This document shows positions 29,074 to 36,779 of a stretch of 64,000 nucleotides of DNA, piece by piece. The notes beneath the pieces are model-generated. The model saw only the letters and a program-made list of their open reading frames with translations. It searched no databases and was not told the DNA's origin. The stretch is from Variovorax dokdonensis (lineage in GTDB: Bacteria > Pseudomonadota > Gammaproteobacteria > Burkholderiales > Burkholderiaceae_C): the NCBI RefSeq assembly GCF_030316895.1, contig NZ_JASZYV010000006.1:146546-210545 (forward strand), in the 5' to 3' direction. Both the position numbers and the translations under genes were made by a program. Each line of letters starts with the position of its first letter. Positions within the stretch are counted from its first letter, which is position 1.

Positions 29074-29816
29074 TCAGCATGACCGCCGAAGGCGTCGCTG
29101 ACGCGCTGGCCCGCCTCGACTGGCACGAAATGGGCGCCCAACTGGACGAGGAAGGCTATGCGCTGATCCCGAATCTCTTCAGCCCGCAAGCGGCCCTGGC
29201 GTTGGCTCAACTCGCTACGTCCTCAGCCGGCTTGCGACCGATACGACTGGAAAACCTCGATCTCGGCCAGGGCGAGATGCATGTTCTGCACGATCCCTTA
29301 GCGCCCGTTCTGACCACCTTGCGCTCGGCGCTCTACCCTCCTCTGGCGACCATTGCCGATCGCTGGAACGAGAGGCAAGGTCTGGATGTGCGATATCCAC
29401 GATCGTTCGATGCTTCTGCCCTCGTCCGGCCGCAGCCTGGACAAGAGCCCTCGCCGCCCCACCTGACGCGCTTGCTCGAAGACGACTTTGTCGCCCTGCA
29501 CCTGTGCGCTGGCGCTGGCGCTGGCGGCGAATGCGCGCTTCCGCTGCGACTCGTGGCGCTGCTGTCCCGACCGGGCGAGGATTTCGATGGCGGAAACTTG
29601 ATCCTGACCGAGCAGCGCCCGCGCATGCAGTCCAGGCCGGCGGTGATCCCGCTGCAGTTCGGCGACGCCGCCGTCATCTGCGCCAACCAGCGTCCTGTCC
29701 AGGGCAGGAGCGGGATCTATCGCGTCACCGTCCGGCACGCGATCAGCCGCGTTCTCCGTGGGTCCCGCATCGGGCTCGAACTGTCGTTTCAGGCCTACGC
29801 GCCGCCGCATCGGTGA
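29070..29816 (+). CDS. Degenerate paralogue of the alkB-linked 2OG-Fe(II) oxygenase
   Basis: 248 aa. It aligns over its length with the oxygenase encoded before alkB (ADRWNERQGLDVRYP with ANRWNALLGTDTRYP; LVALLSRPGEDFDGGNLILTE with LTILLSRAGEDFIGGEFVMTE). The metal motif is altered: H144-L-C146 replaces H-x-D, and four extra residues encoded by GCTGGC repeats follow. H223 and R233 remain. It may be inactive, may use another ligand, or may be a regulatory partner. The reading frame is intact and coupled to alkB by ATGA, so it is expressed rather than a pseudogene. Confidence 0.78.
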   Translation: MISMTAEGVADALARLDWHEMGAQLDEEGYALIPNLFSPQAALALAQLATSSAGLRPIRLENLDLGQGEMHVLHDPLAPVLTTLRSALYPPLATIADRWNERQGLDVRYPRSFDASALVRPQPGQEPSPPHLTRLLEDDFVALHLCAGAGAGGECALPLRLVALLSRPGEDFDGGNLILTEQRPRMQSRPAVIPLQFGDAAVICANQRPVQGRSGIYRVTVRHAISRVLRGSRIGLELSFQAYAPPHR

Positions 29817-29858
29817 GGACGCAAAATGGGATTTGAACACCGTGCAGAGGATCGCCCC

Positions 29859-30233
29859 ATGACTCAAGATCGGAAGCTGGCCTTGCGCCTCAGCCAATGG
29901 GCACTGGTGGCCTTGGTCGCAATGCTGGCGTTGGCAAACCATGCGTTCGCGCAAGCGGACAGCTGCGAAAGCATTCGTGCCCAGATCGAATCGAAGATCG
30001 CCGCGTCTGGTGTCACGCAATTCACTGTGACAGTGGTCGACGCCGACGACACCAGTGCCAAGGGGCAGACCGTGGGCACGTGTGGCCTGGGCACCCGCAG
30101 GATCGTCTACGACCGCCAGACCGAGGCGGTCGGGACGACCGGCGCGGCCGCACCGGCGCCTCGAGCTGCTTCACCCATCTTGACCGAATGCCGCGACGGC
30201 TCGACACCGGTCAATGGCGTTTGTGCGAACTAG
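29859..30233 (+). CDS. DUF1161 family exported protein
   Basis: 124 aa from the ATG at 29859, which places a Sec signal peptide (WALVALVAMLALANHAFAQA) near the N-terminus. The mature part carries four cysteines (SCESIRAQIESKI, GTCGLGTRRIVY, ECRDGSTPVNGVCAN) and matches DUF1161, small periplasmic proteins of unknown role. It ends 6 nt from the convergent guaA. Confidence 0.8.
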   Translation: MTQDRKLALRLSQWALVALVAMLALANHAFAQADSCESIRAQIESKIAASGVTQFTVTVVDADDTSAKGQTVGTCGLGTRRIVYDRQTEAVGTTGAAAPAPRAASPILTECRDGSTPVNGVCAN

Positions 30234-30239
30234 CCAGGC

Positions 30240-31859
30240 TCACTCCCACTCGATCGTCGCAGGCGGCTTGCTCGAGACGTCGTACGTGACGCGGTTGATG
30301 CCGCGCACCTCGTTGATGATCCGCCCCGACACCTTCTTGAGCAGCGCATAGGGCAGCTCGGCCCAGTCGGCGGTCATGAAGTCGCTGGTCTGGACGGCGC
30401 GCAGTGCCACCACGTAGTCGTAGGTGCGCCCGTCGCCCATCACACCCACGCTCTTGACCGGCAGGAACACGGTGAAGGCCTGGCTGGTCAGGTCGTACCA
30501 GGTCTTGCCGCTGGCCTCGTCGCGGAAGTTGCGCAGTTCTTCGATGAAGATGGCGTCGGCCTGGCGCAGCAGGTCGGCATATTCTTTCTTCACCTCGCCC
30601 AGGATGCGCACGCCCAGGCCAGGGCCCGGGAACGGGTGGCGGTAGACCATCTCTGGCGGCAGGCCCAGCGCAACGCCCAACTCGCGGACCTCGTCCTTGA
30701 ACAGGTCACGCAGCGGCTCCAGCAACTTGAGCCCCAGTTGTTCAGGCAGGCCGCCCACGTTGTGGTGGCTCTTGATGGTGACGGCCTTCTTGCTCTTGGC
30801 GCCGCCCGATTCGATCACGTCGGGATAGATCGTGCCCTGAGCCAAGAAGGTCGCGCCCTTGTGTCCGGCGGTGCCGGCCTTGAGCTTGGCGGCCTCCTGC
30901 TTGAACACCGTGACGAATTCGGCCCCGATGATCTTGCGCTTGGCTTCCGGGTCGCTGACGCCGGCAAGCTTGCCCAGGAACAGGTCGCTCGCATCCACGC
31001 GGATCACGCGCGCATGCAGCTTGCCCTCGAACATGTCCATGACCATGTCGCCTTCGTTCAAGCGCAGCAGGCCGTGGTCGACGAACACGCAGGTCAGCTG
31101 GTCGCCGATGGCGCGATGGATCAGCGCCGCGGCAACCGACGAATCCACGCCCCCCGAAAGACCCAGAATGACCTCTTCGTCACCCACCTGCTCGCGGATC
31201 AGCTGAACCGCCTCCTCGATGTGGTCGCGCATGATCCAGTCGGGTTCGACACCGCAGATGCCGAGCACGAAACGCTCCAGCAGCGCCTTGCCCTGGACCG
31301 TGTGCGTGACCTCGGGGTGGAACTGCACGCCGTAGAAATGGCGGTCTTCGTCGGCCATGCCGGCGATCGGGCAGCTGTCGGTCGACGCCATCAGCTTGAA
31401 CCCCGGCGGAAGCTCGGTCACCTTGTCGCCGTGGCTCATCCAGACGTTGAGCATGCCGTGGCCTTCGGGCGTCGTGAAGTCGGCAATGTCCTTGAGAAGC
31501 GCGGTGTGTCCACGCGCACGCACGGCCGCGAAACCGAACTCCCGCTTGTGCCCTCCTTCGACCTTGCCACCGAGCTGGTGTGCCATGGTCTGCATGCCGT
31601 AGCAGATGCCCAGCACGGGTACGCCCAACTCGAACACGCCCTGCGGCGCCTTGTCGGTGCTCTCTTCGTAGACGCTGGCGTGGCTGCCGGAAAGGATCAC
31701 GCCTTTGAGCGAGCCGTCCTTGGCGTATTCGCGCACCCATTCGTCAGTGACATCGCAGGGGTGGACTTCGGAATAGACATGCGCCTCGCGCACGCGCCGC
31801 GCGATCAACTGGGTGACTTGCGAGCCGAAGTCGAGGATGAGGATTTTCTGGTGCTGCAT
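30240..31859 (-). CDS. guaA: GMP synthase (glutamine-hydrolysing)
   Basis: 539 aa. The class I glutamine amidotransferase domain has catalytic C86 in GICYGMQTMA and the HPEVTHT His/Glu pair. The ATP pyrophosphatase domain has the PP-loop GLSGGVDSSVAA, and the C-terminal dimerisation domain ends VTYDVSSKPPATIEWE. It converts XMP to GMP. It is the third gene of guaB - membrane protein - guaA on the minus strand, starting 12 nt after the middle gene. Confidence 0.98.
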   Translation of the reverse strand: MQHQKILILDFGSQVTQLIARRVREAHVYSEVHPCDVTDEWVREYAKDGSLKGVILSGSHASVYEESTDKAPQGVFELGVPVLGICYGMQTMAHQLGGKVEGGHKREFGFAAVRARGHTALLKDIADFTTPEGHGMLNVWMSHGDKVTELPPGFKLMASTDSCPIAGMADEDRHFYGVQFHPEVTHTVQGKALLERFVLGICGVEPDWIMRDHIEEAVQLIREQVGDEEVILGLSGGVDSSVAAALIHRAIGDQLTCVFVDHGLLRLNEGDMVMDMFEGKLHARVIRVDASDLFLGKLAGVSDPEAKRKIIGAEFVTVFKQEAAKLKAGTAGHKGATFLAQGTIYPDVIESGGAKSKKAVTIKSHHNVGGLPEQLGLKLLEPLRDLFKDEVRELGVALGLPPEMVYRHPFPGPGLGVRILGEVKKEYADLLRQADAIFIEELRNFRDEASGKTWYDLTSQAFTVFLPVKSVGVMGDGRTYDYVVALRAVQTSDFMTADWAELPYALLKKVSGRIINEVRGINRVTYDVSSKPPATIEWE

Positions 31860-31871
31860 GGACGTCAGGGG

Positions 31872-32612
31872 CTAGAGATTCTTGAAGTTCGAGTCTGTGA
31901 AGTCGATCCACTCCCGGATGCCGGCCTTGTCTGCCTGGGTGCTCATCTCGCGGAAGAAGTGTTCGATGTAGGTGCGCGCCATCTCGTCGCGGTATTTGTC
32001 GCTCCACGCCTCGCCGTCTTCCTCTTCCGCACGGGCGGCTTGGTAATTGATGAGGCTGGACAAGGTCAGCAAGGTCGTCGGAAAGTCGACGAAATGAACG
32101 GGGCTGGTGGGCTTGGCCGGCAGGTAGACCGACAAAATGCCGCGCGGCCGGTTGCTCGACTTGTCCAGCGTACGGCTGCTGAGCTCGAAGCCGCGCTGGG
32201 CCAACACGGTCTTGAATACCTCGTGCGAGGCCGGATCGAGTTGTGCCAGGCTGGAAGGTCGATAGACGTAGATCTTGCCTGGATTGGGCTCGGCCTTGAG
32301 TGCATCGACCGCGCCAACCAAAAAGTTGTGGACGTATCCGTAAGCCAACGCGTAGCTGAGCGAATATCGATCGCGCTGATTGCCGGTATCCACGCGGTTC
32401 TGCATCGATGCCCAAACCGTGGCCAGCACACCGGCGATAGCCGCGCAGACCGTCGCCAGATTGGCCCAGGGCTCGAACGTGCCGTCGCCGGTGAACGCCC
32501 AGCTGACCGCCAGCGCAAAGGCCACGGTCGCCAGGACCGCGGTGATCAGCCCGCGCCCGCGAAAGCGCTGCCAGAGCAGCTTCAGGTAGTCGCGGTAGCG
32601 GGGCTTTTCCAT
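31872..32612 (-). CDS. Two-helix membrane protein with a STING-like cyclic-dinucleotide-binding domain (proposed)
   Basis: 246 aa. A basic cytosolic N-tail is followed by two transmembrane helices (about 21-40 and 47-69), so residues 75-246 face the cytoplasm. That part reads like the STING ligand-binding domain in order: a long helix SLSYALAYGYVHNFLVGAV (compare GLAWSYYIGYLRLIL in human STING), strand KIYVYRPSSL, helix, an Arg-containing segment (R155, R157), then FVDFPTTLLTL (D176, P178, T179), which occupies the place of the human EYATPLQTL ligand segment, and a final helix. Bacterial TM-STING proteins bind cyclic dinucleotides in CBASS. Here there is no cyclase gene; the neighbours are guaB (30 nt) and guaA (12 nt). 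If not STING, it is an unknown membrane protein. Confidence 0.6.
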   Translation of the reverse strand: MEKPRYRDYLKLLWQRFRGRGLITAVLATVAFALAVSWAFTGDGTFEPWANLATVCAAIAGVLATVWASMQNRVDTGNQRDRYSLSYALAYGYVHNFLVGAVDALKAEPNPGKIYVYRPSSLAQLDPASHEVFKTVLAQRGFELSSRTLDKSSNRPRGILSVYLPAKPTSPVHFVDFPTTLLTLSSLINYQAARAEEEDGEAWSDKYRDEMARTYIEHFFREMSTQADKAGIREWIDFTDSNFKNL

Positions 32613-32642
32613 CGGGCCGGTCCTGGGGCGAACGGCGCCGCG

Positions 32643-34112
32643 TCAGTCTGCCCGGTAGTTCGGCGCTTCCTTCGTGATCTGCACGTCGTGCACGTGGCTT
32701 TCGCGCACGCCGGCGGTGGTGATCTCGACGAATTCCGCCCGGCTCTTCATCTCGTCGATGGTCGGGCAACCGCAGTAGCCCATGGCGGCTCGGAGGCCAC
32801 CGGCCATCTGGAACACGATGGAGACCATCGACCCCTTGTAAGGCACGCGCCCTTCGATGCCTTCGGGCACCAGCTTGTCGGCGTTCGGATTGCCGGTGGT
32901 GGCTTCCTGGAAATAGCGATCGGCACTGCCCTGCTGCATGGCGCCGATGGAGCCCATGCCGCGATAGCTCTTGTAGCTGCGGCCCTGGTACAGAACGATT
33001 TCTCCCGGTGCCTCTTCGGTGCCGGCGAACATGCCGCCCATCATCACGGTGCTGGCGCCGGCCGCGATGGCCTTGGCGATGTCACCGGAGTAGCGCACGC
33101 CTCCATCGGCGATCAGTGGCACGCCGGTTCCCTGCAAAGCGGTGGCGACGTTGTCGATCGCCATGATCTGCGGCACGCCCACGCCGGCGACGATACGGGT
33201 GGTGCAGATCGAGCCCGGGCCAATGCCGACCTTGACCGCGTCGGCGCCAGCGTCCGCCAGCGCACGGGCGGCGTCGCCGGTGGCAATGTTGCCGCCGATC
33301 ACGTCGACTTGGGGGTAGTTCTTCTTGACCCAACGCACGCGCTCGATCACGCCAGAGCTGTGGCCGTGGGCGGTGTCGACCACGATGGCGTCCACGCCGG
33401 CCTTGACCAGCGCCTCGACGCGCTCCTCGGTACCGGCGCCGACACCCACTGCCGCACCCACACGCAAGCGGCCCGATGCATCACGGGCGGCGTTCGGGAA
33501 GCTGGTCTGCTTGGTGATGTCCTTGACGGTGATGAGCCCCTTGAGCGACCATTCCTTGTCGATCACGAGCAGGCGTTCAAGCTTGTGCTTGTTGAGCAGC
33601 GCCTTGGCATCCACAAGCTCTGCCCCGTCGTTGACGGTGATCAGCTTTTCGCGTGGTGTCATGATCTCGGACACCGGTACATCCAGGCGCGTTTCGAACC
33701 GCAGGTCGCGGCCGGTCACGATGCCGACGACGCGGCCGCCGTCCACCACCGGAAAACCGGAAATGCCCAGTTCCTCAGAGAGTTGCATCACCTGCAGAAC
33801 CGTGTGCTGTGGGGTGATGACCACCGGGTCGCGCAGCACGCCCGATTCGTAGCGCTTGACGCGCGCCACCTGGGCGGCCTGCTCTTGGGCCGTGAGGTTC
33901 TTGTGAATGATGCCGATGCCACCTTCCTGGGCGATGGCGATCGCCAGTCGCGACTCGGTCACTGTATCCATCGCTGCGGAAACCAGCGGCAGATTCAACG
34001 TGATGTTGCGGGACAGGCGGGTGGCGAGGGATGTGTCCTTGGGCAGGACTTGGGAGAACGCTGGCACCAGCAACACATCGTCGAAGGTGAGCGCTTTGCC
34101 GAGAAGGCGCAT
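32643..34112 (-). CDS. guaB: IMP dehydrogenase
   Basis: 489 aa. It has a TIM barrel with tandem CBS (Bateman) domains at about residues 95-205 (SEIMTPREKLITV). The catalytic-cysteine loop GPGSICTTRIVAGVGVPQ, the N-terminal LTFDDVLLVPAFS and the flap region YKSYRGMGSIGAM are all present. It makes XMP from IMP with NAD, the committed step to GMP. A GGAG ribosome-binding site lies 9 nt before the ATG. It is the first gene of a three-gene minus-strand operon. Confidence 0.98.
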   Translation of the reverse strand: MRLLGKALTFDDVLLVPAFSQVLPKDTSLATRLSRNITLNLPLVSAAMDTVTESRLAIAIAQEGGIGIIHKNLTAQEQAAQVARVKRYESGVLRDPVVITPQHTVLQVMQLSEELGISGFPVVDGGRVVGIVTGRDLRFETRLDVPVSEIMTPREKLITVNDGAELVDAKALLNKHKLERLLVIDKEWSLKGLITVKDITKQTSFPNAARDASGRLRVGAAVGVGAGTEERVEALVKAGVDAIVVDTAHGHSSGVIERVRWVKKNYPQVDVIGGNIATGDAARALADAGADAVKVGIGPGSICTTRIVAGVGVPQIMAIDNVATALQGTGVPLIADGGVRYSGDIAKAIAAGASTVMMGGMFAGTEEAPGEIVLYQGRSYKSYRGMGSIGAMQQGSADRYFQEATTGNPNADKLVPEGIEGRVPYKGSMVSIVFQMAGGLRAAMGYCGCPTIDEMKSRAEFVEITTAGVRESHVHDVQITKEAPNYRAD

Positions 34113-34133
34113 GGCTGAAGCTCCAAAAGAACG

Positions 34134-34139
34134 ATTGTA
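34134..34139 (-). promoter_or_regulatory. Candidate -10 box of the guaB operon
   Basis: On the minus strand the hexamer TACAAT lies 22 nt before the guaB ATG, leaving room for the GGAG ribosome-binding site in a short leader. No clear -35 hexamer is visible. The 177-nt gap to the divergent DUF4124 gene shows nothing else firm. Confidence 0.35.
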
Positions 34140-34289
34140 ACGATTGATGCGTAGTTTCCCGGATCGTAGGCCTTAGTGCGTACGTCCAGCCGCACCCGGC
34201 GGCGCCTCGTGTCGCGGATTCACCGCGCCACGAGCGTCCGGACACCTGGATTCAGTTGCAAAAGGTAAGCAAGCGATAAACTCGCGCCC

Positions 34290-34817
34290 ATGACTTACCT
34301 GCGCAGCCTGTGCTGGATTTGCCTTTGTGGCTTGCTGCCGTTGGTCGCCCATGCGCAATGGCGATGGACGGACAAGGACGGCCGGACAATTTTCAGCGAC
34401 ACGGCGCCGCCAGCGGACATTCCAGAGAAGAACATCCAGCAACGCGGCAGGCAGCCTGCGCCGCAGGCAGTTCCGCCATCGGTCGCTGGCGCCCCGAATG
34501 GCGCAGCGCCCGCCGCACCCGTTGGAACACCGCCTGCCCCTGGCGCCAACACCAAGTCCGCAGCCGACAAGGAACTCGAAGAGAAGGTGCGCAAGGCCGA
34601 GGAAGCCGAAAAAGCGCAGAAGGAGGCCGAGGCTCGCAAGGTGGCACAGGCCAAGGCGGAGAACTGCGACCGAGCCCGCCAGAGCAAGGCGACCTACGAC
34701 AGCGGCATCCGCATTGCTCGCGTCAACAGCCAGGGCGAACGCGAGATTCTCGATGACGCCGCGCGCGCCCAGGAACTCCAGCGGATCCAGCAGGTGATCA
34801 GCACCGACTGCAAGTAG
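34290..34817 (+). CDS. DUF4124 domain protein, exported
   Basis: 175 aa. A short signal peptide (SLCWICLCGLLPLVAHAQ) is followed directly by the DUF4124 motif WRWTDKDGRTIFSDTAPPADIP, then a Pro/Ala-rich linker and a highly charged coiled-coil-like segment (residues about 90-125). A small C-terminal part has two cysteines. DUF4124 proteins are envelope proteins of unknown function. The gene is divergent from guaB. Confidence 0.85.
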   Translation: MTYLRSLCWICLCGLLPLVAHAQWRWTDKDGRTIFSDTAPPADIPEKNIQQRGRQPAPQAVPPSVAGAPNGAAPAAPVGTPPAPGANTKSAADKELEEKVRKAEEAEKAQKEAEARKVAQAKAENCDRARQSKATYDSGIRIARVNSQGEREILDDAARAQELQRIQQVISTDCK

Positions 34818-34820
34818 CCC

Positions 34821-35153
34821 TCAGTAGCCCGCCTTGGCGCCTTGACGCCGCCGCGCGAACAAGCCGGTCGCGCGTGCGCCCTGGCGCGCGAAGCGCTCAC
34901 GTCGCGCCACCTTCGGATCGACCGTCAAAGGCCGGCACAGTTCGAGTCGATCGCCGTCGTGCAAGGATTGGCCCCAAGAAACCGCACGCCCCCAGACGCC
35001 GGGTTGCATCGATTCCATGTCGCTTTGCACGAGGCTGGCGGCCAATCCGCTGACCCGCAGGGCGTCGCCAACGCTCGTGCCCGAGGGCAAATGAAGCACT
35101 TCTTCGTGCACCACGCGCGGCGTGGGCGAGCAAACGAGCGTGACGCGGATCAT
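34821..35153 (-). CDS. rnfH: RnfH family ubiquitin-fold protein
   Basis: 110 aa from the ATG at 35153; upstream open frame overlaps ratA and is ignored. The body IRVTLVCSPTPRVVHEEVLHLPSG and GDRLELCRPLTVDPKVARRERF is characteristic of the RnfH/UPF0125 (RatB) family. The function is not established. Its start overlaps the stop of ratA by 4 nt, the conserved ratA-ratB pair that normally sits next to smpB. Confidence 0.9.
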   Translation of the reverse strand: MIRVTLVCSPTPRVVHEEVLHLPSGTSVGDALRVSGLAASLVQSDMESMQPGVWGRAVSWGQSLHDGDRLELCRPLTVDPKVARRERFARQGARATGLFARRRQGAKAGY

Positions 35154-35599
35154 GGCGAGGCCCCATAGACTTGGTCGGCTCGCTTGACGAATGCATCGAC
35201 CAGCGTGTTGGCCACCTTGTCGAACACCGGGCCAACCAGTGAACGCAGCGCGACGTTGCTGAAGCCGTAGTTCAGCTCCAGCTCGACCCGGCAGGCACGC
35301 TGACCGGCCTCGCCGACGGGCGAGAAGCGCCATGTCCCATCAAGCTTGGAGAACGGGCCACTCACGAGCTTCAGATGGACTTCACGGCCCGGCACGTGGG
35401 TATTGCGTGTGGTGAACGCTTGGTGGAATCCGGCGAAGGCCAGGCCGACCTCCGCGGTCATGCCTGCATCGTCGCTCTCCAGCACGCGGGCACGATCGCA
35501 CCAAGGCAGAAACTCGGGATATCGCTCGACATCGGTGACCAGAGCGTACATCTCCTGCGCGCTATACCAGATGAGGACGGATTTATTGACTGATTTCAT
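35150..35599 (-). CDS. ratA: RatA/COQ10-like START-domain protein
   Basis: 149 aa polyketide-cyclase/START fold: NKSVLIWYSAQEMYALVTDVERYPEFLPWC and GPFSKLDGTWRF are diagnostic. E. coli RatA was described as a ribosome-association toxin, while the eukaryotic homologue COQ10 binds ubiquinone; the respiratory lipid role is likely the conserved one. It is transcribed divergently from smpB across 69 nt and is coupled to rnfH. Confidence 0.92.
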   Translation of the reverse strand: MKSVNKSVLIWYSAQEMYALVTDVERYPEFLPWCDRARVLESDDAGMTAEVGLAFAGFHQAFTTRNTHVPGREVHLKLVSGPFSKLDGTWRFSPVGEAGQRACRVELELNYGFSNVALRSLVGPVFDKVANTLVDAFVKRADQVYGASP

Positions 35600-35668
35600 T
35601 ACTTAGAATCGGCGACGCGCGGGCGCAACGCATTGTATTGAAGCCATGTCGCCCTCACCTTGCTCATC

Positions 35669-36151
35669 ATGGCTGCCTCCAAAAAGAAAACAGACGCTTC
35701 CGCCCGTATCGCCGACAACAAGAAGGCGGCGTACAACTACTTCTTCGAAGAGCGGTTCGAGGCCGGCATGGTGCTCGAAGGCTGGGAGATCAAGGCCCTG
35801 CGCGAGGGCAAGGCACAGCTGACCGACGGCTACGTGGTGATCCGCAATGGCGAGTTGTTCGTGCTCGGCTGCCAGATCAACCCGCTCAAGAGCGCCTCGA
35901 CCCACGTCAATCCCGATTCGGTGCGGACGAAGAAGCTCCTGATGCACAAGGCCGAGATCCGGCGCTTGATCGGCAAGGTCGAGCAGAAGGGCTACACCCT
36001 AGTGCCTCTCAATCTCCACTGGAAGGCCGGCAAGGTGAAGTGCGACATCGCTCTGGCCAAAGGCAAGGCGGAACACGACAAGCGCGACACCATCAAGGAC
36101 CGTGAAGGCAAGCGCGAGGTCGAGCGCGCCATGAAAAGCCGGAACCGTTGA
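35669..36151 (+). CDS. smpB: tmRNA-binding protein SmpB
   Basis: 160 aa from the ATG at 35669 (MAASKKKTDASARIADNKKA); an in-frame TTG lies 9 nt upstream. The OB-fold core YNYFFEERFEAGMVLEGWE, IKALREGKAQLTDGYVVI and the basic C-terminal tail (DREGKREVERAMKSRNR) are typical. It delivers tmRNA to stalled ribosomes for trans-translation. Confidence 0.97.
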   Translation: MAASKKKTDASARIADNKKAAYNYFFEERFEAGMVLEGWEIKALREGKAQLTDGYVVIRNGELFVLGCQINPLKSASTHVNPDSVRTKKLLMHKAEIRRLIGKVEQKGYTLVPLNLHWKAGKVKCDIALAKGKAEHDKRDTIKDREGKREVERAMKSRNR

Positions 36152-36239
36152 ATTGGAGCCGGACAAAAGTCGATTCGCCGCGCATTGCATCTACACTGCC
36201 TTGGTGTCCCTTTTGTCCCTTAACCCAAGGAGAACGCTC

Positions 36240-36620
36240 ATGAAGAAATTTGGTGTTTCGGCCATTCTGGCTACGGCGCTTTTGGCCGGATGCGGCAGCA
36301 TGTCCCCGGCGCCCGACACGCCCACCCGCACCGTTGACGGCGTGCTGATCGGGCCCAGTGGCATGACGCTGTACACCTTCGCTCGCGACACGGCGGGCAA
36401 GTCGACCTGCAATGCGCAATGCGCGACCAATTGGCCCCCGCTGATGGCACCGGCCGGCGCCAAGCCGATGGGCGGCTATTCGGTCATTGCGCGCGATGAT
36501 GGCAAGGCGCAGTGGGCCTACAAGGGCGCCCCGCTGTACTACTGGTCCAAGGACATGAAGACCGGTGACCGTACAGGCGACGGCATGCTGCAAGGCGCCT
36601 GGAAAGTCGCACGCCCCTGA
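36240..36620 (+). CDS. Lipoprotein with Yx(FWY)xxD repeats (COG4315-like)
   Basis: 126 aa from the ATG at 36240, preceded by AAGGAGAA. The lipobox LLAGC places the lipidated cysteine at about residue 18. The mature part has the paired motifs LYTFARD and LYYWSKD with CNAQCATNWPP between, the signature of a small family of bacterial lipoproteins of unknown function. It lies 88 nt downstream of smpB. Confidence 0.87.
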   Translation: MKKFGVSAILATALLAGCGSMSPAPDTPTRTVDGVLIGPSGMTLYTFARDTAGKSTCNAQCATNWPPLMAPAGAKPMGGYSVIARDDGKAQWAYKGAPLYYWSKDMKTGDRTGDGMLQGAWKVARP

Positions 36621-36632
36621 TCGGCGGAGATT

Positions 36633-36659
36633 GACGAAGGCGCACGTGCGCACTTCGTC
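36633..36659. repeat. Long imperfect hairpin between convergent genes
   Basis: GACGAAG-GCGCAC pairs with GTGCGC-A-CTTCGTC, giving a 13-bp stem with one bulged A and essentially no loop. It lies 13 nt after the lipoprotein stop, between two convergent genes. There is no T tract on either strand, so if it stops transcription it is not a classical terminator. The rest of the 159-nt gap shows nothing. Confidence 0.6.
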
Positions 36660-36779
36660 GATCGCCCAGGGGAAGCGGCGAGTGCGCTCAGCAGTTTCCC
36701 CTTCTTGGCCTGACCCGGCAGGCCCTGGAAACTGGATATCCCCGGGGCGCGTCGGCAAGTCCCGACACCGCCTGTGGAT

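Noticed and set aside
30636..34118. Open frame of 1160 codons on the plus strand opposite guaA/guaB
   Set aside because: It lies antisense to three well-supported genes, is rich in His/Arg/Asp/Gly as expected for the mirror frame of GC-rich genes, and has no domain.
35150..35599. RatA as a toxin of a type II toxin-antitoxin pair with RnfH
   Set aside because: The fold is COQ10/START-like and the ratA-rnfH-smpB arrangement is widely conserved housekeeping; toxin activity is not the best reading.
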